Source: Pseudomonas koreensis (GTDB lineage: Bacteria > Pseudomonadota > Gammaproteobacteria > Pseudomonadales > Pseudomonadaceae). From it: a DNA stretch of 64,000 nucleotides. The position numbers and the translations under genes were made by a program. The stretch covers positions 930,001 to 994,000 of the forward strand of contig NZ_JALJWP010000001.1 in the NCBI RefSeq assembly GCF_024169245.1, read 5' to 3'. Shown one piece after another: positions 1-7,542 of this stretch; the stretch's first letter is position 1, and the number at the start of each line of letters is the position of its first letter. The notes under the pieces are model-generated. The model was not told where the DNA came from and did no database searches. It saw nothing but the letters and a program-made list of their open reading frames with translations.

Positions 1-623
1 AGCAGGCGATCAGCGAACTGCGCAAAGCCGTGCGTCAGCGCGAACAAAAGTGTGTCGAGGCGCTGCTCAAGCTCTACGCGTTTCGCCCGCAGGATGCGGC
101 GGCCAGTGATTTGCCGTTGCTCGACGGGCGCTGGGGCGATGATCTGTTCAACCCGGAAACCTTGAAGCAGCTCGGCGTGCGCGTCGGCGGCGGCATTGCT
201 GCCGGTGCGGCGGCAGGGGCTGGCGTGGATTTGCTGGTCGGCGGGATTACCCTCGGCGCAGCGGCACTGGCCGGCGCGATTGCCGGCGGTGCGCTGCAAA
301 CCGCGCGCAGTTATGGCAGTCGCCTGCTCAGCAAAATCAAAGGCCAGCGGGAATTGACGGTAGATGACGCCGTGCTGCGCCTGTTGGCGCTGCGTCAGCG
401 CCAGTTGGTGTTGGCTCTGGATCAGCGCGGGCATGCGGCAATGGATAGCATTCAGGTGGCCACGCCTGTGGATAAAACCTGGCGCGAGGGCAAGCTGCCC
501 GAAGCCTTGAACAAGGCCCGGGCGCATCCGCAATGGTCGTCGTTGAATCCGCATGCGAAGTTGAATCAGGGGGAAAGGCAGGAGCAGGTTGAGGCGCTGG
601 TTGATCGGGTGCTTGAGCTTTAG
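1..623 (+). CDS. DUF3482-type GTPase, C-terminal part (5' end outside window)
   Basis: The reading frame is open from the first bases of the window, so the start lies upstream. The GTG at 30 is only an internal codon. About 207 codons remain. The visible part has a glycine/alanine-rich hydrophobic stretch (about residues 60-95 of the visible protein, with runs such as GGGIAAGAAAGAG) that could form a membrane hairpin. A charged helical tail follows, ending in EALVDRVLEL. This layout matches the C-terminal DUF3482 region of Pseudomonas GTPases whose N-terminal half carries the G motifs, which cannot be seen here. The family role is unknown. The identification rests on remembered family appearance and not on the nucleotide-binding motifs. 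A palindromic repeat follows the stop. Confidence 0.55.
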   Translation, partial: QAISELRKAVRQREQKCVEALLKLYAFRPQDAAASDLPLLDGRWGDDLFNPETLKQLGVRVGGGIAAGAAAGAGVDLLVGGITLGAAALAGAIAGGALQTARSYGSRLLSKIKGQRELTVDDAVLRLLALRQRQLVLALDQRGHAAMDSIQVATPVDKTWREGKLPEALNKARAHPQWSSLNPHAKLNQGERQEQVEALVDRVLEL

Positions 624-630
624 ATCGCTC

Positions 631-778
631 CCCCTCACCCCAGCCCTCTCCCGGAGGGAGAGGGGGCCGACCGTGTTGCTCTTGGGTCATACACCGACCT
701 GAGATATCCAGTCGAACTCAGGTTGGAAAAGCATGGAGATCAGCTCCCTCTCCCTCCGGGAGAGGGCTGGGGTGAGGG
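631..778. repeat. Family D composite inverted repeat (MITE-like), copy 1
   Basis: Two copies of a 33-36 bp unit lie in opposite orientation at 631-666 and 746-778. Each unit begins or ends with CCCTCACCCC and carries its own CCCTCTCC/GGAGAGGG hairpin. They flank about 80 bp of spacer. A second copy of the whole arrangement is at 34981-35157. The spacers are related when one is reverse-complemented (shared GGCCGACCG and CGACCTGA blocks). The element therefore moves or is copied as a unit. It lies between convergent genes. Confidence 0.8.
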
Positions 779-784
779 CTGCAA

Positions 785-1342
785 TCACTCAGCTGACAAC
801 AAAACCTCAGCCTTGCGCTTCAGCACCGCCAAATCCATCACCGGCACCGCCCTCTTCTTCGCCAACTCATCCCAGCGCCGCATGTGCAGACTCAGCACAC
901 ACAAGGGATCCGCCTCGAACGCGTCCGCCTCAGCCTCGCTCATCACCCCGCCCTGATATTGCAGCGTGCGCCGACTCGCCTCACTCAACTGCGCGTGATA
1001 CCCCGGCTCACGCAACGTCAGATAACGCTTGGCCTGCACGTGATACTCCACCAGCCGCGCCAGCCGCTCGCTTAAACCCGCCTCACGCAGATAATCCGCA
1101 CCGAGCCGTTCATGGCTGACCACGCCATAACCGCCCATGTTGTCCGCGCCTTCGGCACATAGATGGCCGATGTCATGGAAAAACGCCGCCAGCACCACCT
1201 CATCATCACAGCCCTCGGCCATCGCCAGCTCGGCCGTCTGGGACATGTGTTCGATCTGCGACACCGGCTCGCCGATGTAATCGCTGGCACCGAAGCGCTC
1301 ATACAGGCCGAACACCCGCGCCACCACCTGCTGGTGATTCAT
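785..1342 (-). CDS. PhnZ-like HD-domain oxygenase of phosphonate catabolism
   Basis: This 185-residue HD protein is the last gene of the phosphonate cluster. Its start overlaps the stop of the upstream FAD oxidoreductase by 4 bp (ATGA). Candidate iron ligands are H32, H56-D57, H77, H101 and D158. They line up at a near-constant offset with the di-iron ligands I recall for PhnZ (H34, H58-D59, H80, H104, D161). The YIGE motif (Y22, E25) corresponds to the PhnZ substrate-sensing Tyr/Glu pair, and K105 to its phosphonate-binding Lys. PhnZ oxidatively cleaves the C-P bond of 2-amino-1-hydroxyethylphosphonate to glycine and phosphate. The likely role here is the same or a close C-P cleavage. Related HD proteins (e.g. 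myo-inositol oxygenase) are longer. The exact substrate is inferred. Confidence 0.8.
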   Translation of the reverse strand: MNHQQVVARVFGLYERFGASDYIGEPVSQIEHMSQTAELAMAEGCDDEVVLAAFFHDIGHLCAEGADNMGGYGVVSHERLGADYLREAGLSERLARLVEYHVQAKRYLTLREPGYHAQLSEASRRTLQYQGGVMSEAEADAFEADPLCVLSLHMRRWDELAKKRAVPVMDLAVLKRKAEVLLSAE

Positions 1343-2472
1343 GCCTCCTCCAGCAACTGCGCGATGTTGCGCTCGGCCAGCGCCGGGCCGACGCTCATGC
1401 CGACGCCGGTGTGCATCAGCGCCACGCTCAAACCCGGCGCCGGGCGCAGGAACGAGAACGGGCCGGGGCCGCGAGCGCCATAGACGCCCTGCCAGCGCTC
1501 GACTACTTGCACTTGGCAGCCCAAGGTCTGCTCGGCGAGTTCAAGCATCCAGTTGTCGACCTGCTCGGCGTTGAACGGTGAAGCATCGCTGCCGTAGTGA
1601 TGTGAGTCGCCGATGATCAGCTCGCCATACGGCGTCGGGCTGATCAGCAGGTGAATGCCGTTGGCGTGCAGGTGCGGTTGTTCACAGAGGATCTGTGCCT
1701 GCACCGCCGCGGCTTCCGGCAAATCGGCGAAGGCGCCGTAGTGCACGCAGCTCAGACCGGTGAGCACGGCGTGTTGCAGATCGAGATTGATCAGCGGTCT
1801 GGCCCGGAGCATTTGCAAGCGGCAGACTTGTGGCGCGAGCGCGGCAATCGGCTCGGCGAGCAGGGTCTGATAATCATGGCCGGAGCAGACGATGATCTGC
1901 TTCGCGGCAAAACTGCCGGCGGTGCTGTGCAGATGTCCCGGCTCGACGTCGCGCACAAGCGTGGAAAAGTGAAACTCGACGCCGAGGTCGCGACGCAGGT
2001 AGTCGATCAGCGCCGGGATGGCTTCGCGCGAGTACAGCTGTTGATCGTCGATGCCGTGCAACGCGGCGCGATGATGGCTGAACTGGCCGCCATACAGATC
2101 ATGCAACGCCGCGCCGCGCAGCAGTTCGACGTTGTAGCCATGCTCGATCGCTCGCCCGGCGCAGAAGGCTTCGAGCAGGTGTTCTTCCGCTTCATTGCGG
2201 GCGAACAAATAGGAGCCGTTGCGCTTGATCTGCAGACCGGCGAGTTGCGCCCAGTCGCCCCAGATCTCGCGACTGGCCTTGGCCAGTGCGAGCATGGTGC
2301 CGGGTGGCTGGCCGGTGACCAGCGCTTGGCCGAAGTTGCGCACCGAAGCGCCAAGGGGCGTGGCGGTGCGTTCGAATACCGCGACTTTGAGACCGCGTCT
2401 GGCAGCCGCGTAGGCGTGGGACAGGCCGAGGATGCCGGCGCCGACGATGAGCAGGTCTTTGGGTTGTGTCAT
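1339..2472 (-). CDS. FAD-dependent amine oxidoreductase of the phosphonate cluster
   Basis: This 377-residue protein has a DAO-type FAD domain. It opens with a Rossmann motif GAGILG (residues 11-16) and an acidic residue (E34) at the end of the second strand for the adenosine ribose. A conserved ASVRNFGQ loop and a C-terminal GVGMSVGPALAE flavin-binding segment follow. Members found beside phosphonate genes are thought to oxidise aminophosphonates (for example N-methylated or hydroxylated 2-aminoethylphosphonate) to phosphonoacetaldehyde-type products. The gene is translationally coupled to the HD oxygenase downstream. It is separated from the binding-protein gene upstream by 117 bp containing a REP doublet. 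The substrate is not determinable from sequence. Glycine- or sarcosine-type oxidases are the nearest alternatives. Confidence 0.8.
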   Translation of the reverse strand: MTQPKDLLIVGAGILGLSHAYAAARRGLKVAVFERTATPLGASVRNFGQALVTGQPPGTMLALAKASREIWGDWAQLAGLQIKRNGSYLFARNEAEEHLLEAFCAGRAIEHGYNVELLRGAALHDLYGGQFSHHRAALHGIDDQQLYSREAIPALIDYLRRDLGVEFHFSTLVRDVEPGHLHSTAGSFAAKQIIVCSGHDYQTLLAEPIAALAPQVCRLQMLRARPLINLDLQHAVLTGLSCVHYGAFADLPEAAAVQAQILCEQPHLHANGIHLLISPTPYGELIIGDSHHYGSDASPFNAEQVDNWMLELAEQTLGCQVQVVERWQGVYGARGPGPFSFLRPAPGLSVALMHTGVGMSVGPALAERNIAQLLEEA

Positions 2473-2495
2473 TTGGATTTATCCTGAATTCAGAA

Positions 2496-2569
2496 CCGCT
2501 ATCGCGAGCAGGCTCACTCCTACAGGGGAACGCATTCCAATTGTAGGAGTGAGCCTGCTCGCGATGAGG
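2496..2569. repeat. REP doublet, outward type (TAGGAGTGAGCC family)
   Basis: Two inverted REP arms, GCGAGCAGGCTCACTCC and its complement, are separated by about 18 bp. The doublet sits inside the phosphonate gene string, between the binding protein and the FAD enzyme, and could act as an mRNA-stabilising or transcription-attenuating hairpin there. Confidence 0.85.
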
Positions 2570-2589
2570 CCTTGGCAGCTTGCGAAGAT

Positions 2590-3615
2590 TTATTTGGCAG
2601 CCACTTTCTCGGACTTGCCGTCATAGCGCTTGCGCCATTCAGCCAGGATCTCGTCGCGGTTCTTCGAGGCCCAGGCAAAGTCGTTCTTGATCAAACGCTG
2701 CTCATAATCGGCTGGCAATTCGGTCTGCGGCTTGGCGATGCCCGGTTGCGCGAGGACAGCGAAGTTCTCTTTGTACAGATCCATCGCCTCGGCGCTGGCG
2801 GAGAAGTCGGCGAGTTTCTTCGCCGCTTCTTCATGCGGGGTGCCTTTGATCACCGCCGTCGCCTCGATCTCCCAGCCCAGACCCTCCTTCGGCAGGATGA
2901 TGTCCAGCGGCGCGCCCTGGCGTTTCAGCTGCACGGCAGGGTATTCGAAGGAAATCCCGATCGGAAACTCCCCCGCAGCTGCCAGTTTGCAAGGCTTGGA
3001 ACCGGAGTGGACGTACTGGCCGATGTTCTGGTGCAAGCCATCCATGTAGACCCAGCCCTGCTTTTCGCCGAAGGTTTGCAGCCAGGCGCTGACGTCGAGG
3101 AAACCGGTGCCGGACGACGCCGGATTGGGCATGACGATCTTGCCCTTGTATTCAGGCTTGGTCAGGTCCTGCCAACTCACCGGTTTGCTCAGCCCCTGCT
3201 TTTCGGCTTCGACGGTGTTGAAGCAAATGGTCGCCGCCCACACGTCCATGCCGACCCAGGCCGGCGGGTTGGCGGCGTCGCGGTAGTTCGCGCCGATCTT
3301 GCCGAGATCCTTCGGCGCATAGCTTTGCAGCATGCCTTGCTGATCGAGGATCGCCAGGCTCGACGCCGCCAGGCCCCACACCGCATCCGCCTGCGGCCGG
3401 GCTTTTTCGGCGAGCAGTTTGGCGGTGATGATCCCGGTGGAATCGCGCACCCATTTGATCTCGACGTCCGGGTTGGCCTTTTCGAAGGCTTCCTTATAGG
3501 ACTTCAACTGTTCGGCTTCGAGGGCGGTGTACACCGTCAACTCGGTTTTCGCCGCGAAGGCATTCAGGCTGAAAGTCGCGAGCACCGCAGCGGCCAGGGC
3601 CATAGGCTTGAACAT
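2590..3615 (-). CDS. Phosphonate (2-aminoethylphosphonate-type) ABC transporter, periplasmic binding protein
   Basis: This is a 341-residue extracellular solute-binding protein of the iron/AEP class, corresponding to the proteins annotated PhnS2 in AEP clusters. The start at 3615 is chosen because it gives a clean signal peptide (MFKPMALAAAVLA..., cleavage after AFA near residue 21) and has AGGAAA just upstream. A longer in-frame extension to 3705 would run into the permease gene. The mature protein begins KTELTVYTALE, typical of Fe3+/phosphonate binders. It delivers its ligand to the fused permease (3642-5366) and ATPase (5366-6442). Iron(III) transport is the main alternative from sequence alone. 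The cluster context favours aminophosphonate. Confidence 0.85.
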   Translation of the reverse strand: MFKPMALAAAVLATFSLNAFAAKTELTVYTALEAEQLKSYKEAFEKANPDVEIKWVRDSTGIITAKLLAEKARPQADAVWGLAASSLAILDQQGMLQSYAPKDLGKIGANYRDAANPPAWVGMDVWAATICFNTVEAEKQGLSKPVSWQDLTKPEYKGKIVMPNPASSGTGFLDVSAWLQTFGEKQGWVYMDGLHQNIGQYVHSGSKPCKLAAAGEFPIGISFEYPAVQLKRQGAPLDIILPKEGLGWEIEATAVIKGTPHEEAAKKLADFSASAEAMDLYKENFAVLAQPGIAKPQTELPADYEQRLIKNDFAWASKNRDEILAEWRKRYDGKSEKVAAK

Positions 3616-3641
3616 GAGCGTTTTCCTGTAGGTGAGTTGAA

Positions 3642-5366
3642 TCAGTGGCCGGGGGCGGTTTGCCGCCAGGCCTGGGAACGGCGCAACAGGCCGCGCGAAG
3701 ACCACGCCAGCAGCAAGGACACGCCCGCCGAGGTGAACAGAATCAGGGTCGACATCGCCGCCGCGCCGCCGACGTTGCCAGCATCATCCATATTCAGCAC
3801 AGCGACTGCCGCGAGGATGGTGTCGGGGCTGTAGAGGAAGATCGCAGCGGAAACCGTGGTCATCGCCGAGACGAACAGGTAGCGCACGATGTCCAGCAGC
3901 GCCGGCAGGCAGATCGGCACGGTCACGCGCAGGTAATGGCGGTACAGCGGCGCCTTGAGCGACAGCGCCGCCGCTTCGAACTCGGCGTCGAGCTGGCGCA
4001 GCGCGGTGGTCGCGGTCATTTGTGCGGTGGTCAGATAGTGCGCAATGGTGCAGACGATCAGCAGCGTCATCGTCCCGTAGAGCACGTGCAGCGGATTGCC
4101 GCTGAGGTTGAAGAAGAAAACGTAACCCAGGCCGAGCACCAGCCCAGGCACCGCCATCGGCACGAAGCTGAGCATGCGCAAAGTCAGGTTCAAGCCGCGC
4201 TGGGTGCGGGTTTTCTCCATCAGATAGGCGCCGGTGAAAATCAGCACGCTGCCAATCAGCGCCGTGCCCAATGCCATCTTCAGACTGTTGCTATATGCGA
4301 GCCAGCCACCGCCGGCGGTCTCGTTGAACTGATAGTGGTTGAGCGACAGCGACAGGTTGTATGGCCAGAACTTCACCAGCGACGAAAAAACCGCCATGCC
4401 GAACACCAGCAGCAGCGCGGCGCAGATCAGCAAAACAATCGCCAGATAGCAGCCGTCGCGCCATTTCGATGCCAGCGGTTTGAACACCTGCGCACGGCCG
4501 CTCATCGAGTCGCCGTGACGCCGACGGAGCCACGCATCGACGCCGAAACTGAATAGCGCCGGCAGCAACAGCACCATGCCGATCAACGCGCCGCGACCGA
4601 ATTGCTGCTGGCCGACCACCGCTTTGTAGGCTTCCAGCGCCAGCACTTGATAGTCGCCACCGACCACCACCGGCACACCGAAATCGGTGATGGTCAAGGT
4701 GAACACCAGACAGAACGCCGCAAACACCGCCTGCCGCGTTGCCGGCCAGGTGATGCTACGAAACGCCTTGGCCGGACTGGCGCCCATGCTCGACGCCGCA
4801 TCGAACAGACGCGCATCGGCCAGCGACAATGCCGAGAGCAGAATCATCAGCGCATGGGGGAAGGTGTAAATCACCTCGCCGAGCACAATGCCCCAGAAGC
4901 CGTAGATGTTGTCCGAGAGCAGCCCACGCAGCATGCCTTGGTTGCCGAACAGATAGACCAGCGCAATCCCCGGCAGCATCGACGGCGCCATCAGCGGCAG
5001 CAGGGAAATCCCGCGCCAGATGCCTTTGCCCGGAATCAGCGTGCGTTGCAGCGCGTAGGCAAACAGGTAGGCCAGCGGTACGACGATGGCGGCGACGCTG
5101 AGGGAAACTTTCAGGCTGTTGCCGAGCAGCCAATGGAAATTGGCGCTGGTCACCAATTCTTTCGCCGCGAGCCAGCCACCCCCCTGCCCGGCGTCGTCGC
5201 TGAAGCCGCGCCAGAAGATCGCCAGCAAGGGCAGCAGCACCGCGACGCCGAGCAACAGCAGCAGAAGGACTTTGCCGCCGACGACAAAAATGCGATCGCC
5301 GATCTCGGCTTTCGAGGACTGTCGCACCTGCTTGTGCGGAAGCGGCAGCGCGAGGTTGCTGTTCAT
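3642..5366 (-). CDS. Phosphonate-type ABC transporter, fused two-domain permease
   Basis: This 574-residue inner-membrane protein contains two tandem BPD-type permease domains (roughly residues 30-280 and 300-560), each with about six transmembrane helices, so one polypeptide supplies both membrane halves. An EAA-type coupling loop is visible in each half: ALSLADARLFDAASSMGASP in the first and DAEFEAAALSLKAP in the second. Single-chain permeases of this kind occur in iron(III) and 2-aminoethylphosphonate importers (PhnU2 class). The start codon overlaps the stop of the upstream ATPase gene by one base, indicating translational coupling. The binding-protein gene begins 26 bp downstream. Confidence 0.85.
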   Translation of the reverse strand: MNSNLALPLPHKQVRQSSKAEIGDRIFVVGGKVLLLLLLGVAVLLPLLAIFWRGFSDDAGQGGGWLAAKELVTSANFHWLLGNSLKVSLSVAAIVVPLAYLFAYALQRTLIPGKGIWRGISLLPLMAPSMLPGIALVYLFGNQGMLRGLLSDNIYGFWGIVLGEVIYTFPHALMILLSALSLADARLFDAASSMGASPAKAFRSITWPATRQAVFAAFCLVFTLTITDFGVPVVVGGDYQVLALEAYKAVVGQQQFGRGALIGMVLLLPALFSFGVDAWLRRRHGDSMSGRAQVFKPLASKWRDGCYLAIVLLICAALLLVFGMAVFSSLVKFWPYNLSLSLNHYQFNETAGGGWLAYSNSLKMALGTALIGSVLIFTGAYLMEKTRTQRGLNLTLRMLSFVPMAVPGLVLGLGYVFFFNLSGNPLHVLYGTMTLLIVCTIAHYLTTAQMTATTALRQLDAEFEAAALSLKAPLYRHYLRVTVPICLPALLDIVRYLFVSAMTTVSAAIFLYSPDTILAAVAVLNMDDAGNVGGAAAMSTLILFTSAGVSLLLAWSSRGLLRRSQAWRQTAPGH

Positions 5367-6442
5367 CAGGCGAACACCTGCAAACTGCGCGGCGGCAAGG
5401 CGACCGTGATCTGCTGCGCGCCGAGACGCGGCATCGCTTCCGGGGCAACTTCGGCGAGCAGTGCGTGGCCCGGCAATTGATCGAGTTCGAAGCTCATCCG
5501 GCAGCGATTGCCGAGGAAAGTGATCTCGCGCACCTTGGCCGGAAACAGATTTTCTTCGTGCACCAGCGGATTGACGTTGATCGCCTCAGGGCGGCAGAAC
5601 AGTCGACCCGAGGCACTGTGCACGCTGCCATCGGCCAGGCGCAGATTCATCCCGCCGACCTTGGCGTGGCTGTCGCTGCTGCGCTGGAACGGCAACCAGT
5701 TGCCCTGGCCGACAAACTCGGCCACGAACGGCGTGGCCGGGCGGTCGTAGATTTCCTGCGGGGTCGCGTACTGCTCGACGCGACCGTTGTTCATCACCGC
5801 GATGCGGTCGGCCATCAACATCGCCTCGTCCTGATTGTGCGTGACCATCAGCGTGGTGATGCCGAGGTTGCGTTGCAGCTGGCGCAGCTCGGTGCACAGA
5901 TGCTCGCGCACCCGAGCGTCGAGCGCCGACATCGGTTCATCGAGCAATAATAGCGACGGGGCCGGCGCCAGGGCACGGGCGAGCGCCACGCGTTGTTGTT
6001 GGCCGCCGGACAATTGGCCGGGGTACTTTTTCTCACTGCCGCTGAGGCCGACCAGTTCCAGCATCTGACCGACGCGGCGGCGCACTTCATCACGACCGCT
6101 GCCGGCGAGGCCGTAGGCAATGTTCGCCTCGACGGTCAGATTGGGGAACAGCGCGTAGGACTGGAACAGGATCCCGTAGTCCCGCGCTTGCGGGGCGAGG
6201 TGCGAGACATCGCGCTCACCCAGATACAGCTCGCCGCTGTCCTGCTTCTCCAGCCCGGCGATGCAGCGCAGCAACGTGGTCTTGCCACAGCCCGACGGGC
6301 CGAGCAGACACACCAGTTCACCGGCGGCGACATCGAGGGAAACGTTATCCAGCGCAGTGAACGCGCCGAAACGCTTGTGCACGCCGCGCACTTTCATCGG
6401 CGCACCGGGGTGGGTCAGGGCAGTTGCGATGGCAGGATTCAT
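5366..6442 (-). CDS. Phosphonate-type ABC transporter, ATP-binding protein
   Basis: This 358-residue ABC ATPase has Walker A GPSGCGKTT (residues 48-56), signature LSGGQQQR (144-151) and Walker B LLLLDEP (164-170). A C-terminal TOBE-like region of about 110 residues follows, as in the CUT1/iron/AEP (PhnT2) class. It energises import through the fused permease encoded directly downstream. It is the first gene of the transporter-enzyme string. Upstream lies a 7-bp dyad (6450-6468) whose 3' arm contains the likely ribosome-binding sequence, then a large palindrome, then the LysR gene. Confidence 0.87.
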   Translation of the reverse strand: MNPAIATALTHPGAPMKVRGVHKRFGAFTALDNVSLDVAAGELVCLLGPSGCGKTTLLRCIAGLEKQDSGELYLGERDVSHLAPQARDYGILFQSYALFPNLTVEANIAYGLAGSGRDEVRRRVGQMLELVGLSGSEKKYPGQLSGGQQQRVALARALAPAPSLLLLDEPMSALDARVREHLCTELRQLQRNLGITTLMVTHNQDEAMLMADRIAVMNNGRVEQYATPQEIYDRPATPFVAEFVGQGNWLPFQRSSDSHAKVGGMNLRLADGSVHSASGRLFCRPEAINVNPLVHEENLFPAKVREITFLGNRCRMSFELDQLPGHALLAEVAPEAMPRLGAQQITVALPPRSLQVFA

Positions 6443-6449
6443 GGACAGA

Positions 6450-6468
6450 CCTCATCAAGCAGATGAGG
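6450..6468 (-). promoter_or_regulatory. Dyad in the leader of the phosphonate transporter operon
   Basis: CCTCATC and GATGAGG form a perfect 7-bp inverted repeat around a 5-base loop, 8 to 26 bases upstream of the ATPase start at 6442. On the transcript the 3' arm supplies GATGAGG, the only good Shine-Dalgarno candidate. The hairpin could therefore limit translation. It could equally be a regulator operator. Confidence 0.45.
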
Positions 6469-6554
6469 CCAATCCTAGGGTTGTAATGCGTCCGTCATGT
6501 GGCAGTGAGGCAAAAACGGCCGATAGTGGTATTCGGGGATTTTGGTTCACTGCA

Positions 6555-6662
6555 GATCGTTCCCACGCTCCGCGTGGGAATGCAGCCCGGGACGCTCCGC
6601 GTCCCAAAAGCCGAACGCGGAGCGTCCGTTGAGGCATTCCCACGCGGAGCGTGGGTACGATC
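6555..6662. repeat. Family E palindromic element, copy 1
   Basis: A 108-bp element with GATCGTTCCCACGC at one end and its complement at the other. Nested GGACGCTCCGCGTCC-type palindromes lie inside. A second copy is at 53572-53674. It starts two bases after the LysR stop (reading the minus strand), so it may also end LysR transcription. Confidence 0.85.
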
Positions 6663-6663
6663 A

Positions 6664-7533
6664 TTAAGCGGGGGACATTTCCTGTGCGAGCCCCAAAAAG
6701 GCCGCCGGCAACCGCGCACCCTTTCTTTCCTTGAGGCAATACAGATACTCCGGAATCTGCGGTGCATTCTCGATGGTCAGCACGCGCAACTGCGGGTCAT
6801 GCGGCACTTCCTGACGGGCAATGATGCTGATGCCGATATTGCGCAGCACCGCCTCGCGAATCGACTCACGGCTGCCAATCTCCAGCAACGGCCCGAAACT
6901 CACCCCGGCACTCGCGAGCAACTCTTCGGTCAGGCGCCGGGTGGTCGAGCCGGACTCACGCATCAACAACGTATGCCCGGCCAGCGCATTCAGCGTCACA
7001 TGTTCCTGTGCGGCCAACGGATGGTTGCGATGTACCGCCAGCACCAGCGGATCGGTGCCGAGCACACGGCGAATCAATCGCGAATCGTCGAGCAACTGTG
7101 ACGACGCGGCGACATCCACGCGGTAATCCTCCAGCGCTTCCAGCACTTGCTGCGAGTTGCCGATCTCCACCGACACTTCCACCTGTGGCAAACGCTCGCG
7201 AAAGGTCTTTACCAGATCGAGAATGTAATACGGCGCGGTAGCGGCAATGCGCAGCGTGCCCTGCACCTGGCCACTGTTACGCAAAAAGAACTCGATGTCG
7301 GCCTCTTGCTGCAACAGCGTCTTGACCATCGGCAGCAAGCGCGCGCCTTCTTCGCTGACACTCAAACGGCGCCCGCCACGGTAGAACAGCTCTACCGAAT
7401 ACTGACTTTCCAGATTACGGATCTGCGTGGTCACGGTCGGTTGGCTGAGGCCGAGTTTTTTCGCCGCCAGCGTGATGCTACCTAGGCGGGCGACCATGTA
7501 GAACGCTTTCAGCTCGGCACTCAGCACAACCAT
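6664..7533 (-). CDS. LysR-family regulator of aminoethylphosphonate catabolism
   Basis: This 289-residue LysR-type protein has an N-terminal winged helix-turn-helix (residues about 5-62, LAAKKLGLSQPTVTTQIRNL). A periplasmic-binding-protein-like effector domain occupies the remainder. Its position upstream of, and in the same direction as, the phosphonate transporter genes fits the LysR subfamily associated with 2-aminoethylphosphonate operons. The effector is probably the phosphonate or a breakdown product (inference). Only 9 bp separate its start from the stop of the cadmium ATPase upstream, so the two could share a transcript. The family E palindrome separates it from the transporter genes. 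Confidence 0.8.
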   Translation of the reverse strand: MVVLSAELKAFYMVARLGSITLAAKKLGLSQPTVTTQIRNLESQYSVELFYRGGRRLSVSEEGARLLPMVKTLLQQEADIEFFLRNSGQVQGTLRIAATAPYYILDLVKTFRERLPQVEVSVEIGNSQQVLEALEDYRVDVAASSQLLDDSRLIRRVLGTDPLVLAVHRNHPLAAQEHVTLNALAGHTLLMRESGSTTRRLTEELLASAGVSFGPLLEIGSRESIREAVLRNIGISIIARQEVPHDPQLRVLTIENAPQIPEYLYCLKERKGARLPAAFLGLAQEMSPA

Positions 7534-7542
7534 CCCTCACGT

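Noticed and set aside
723..956. Small open frames across the family D repeat and the 3' end of the HD-oxygenase gene
   Set aside because: They are translated repeat sequence plus antisense of the PhnZ-like gene, with no ribosome site.
3616..3705. Upstream extension of the phosphonate binding protein
   Set aside because: It would overlap the permease and bury the signal peptide. ATG 3615 has its own ribosome site.
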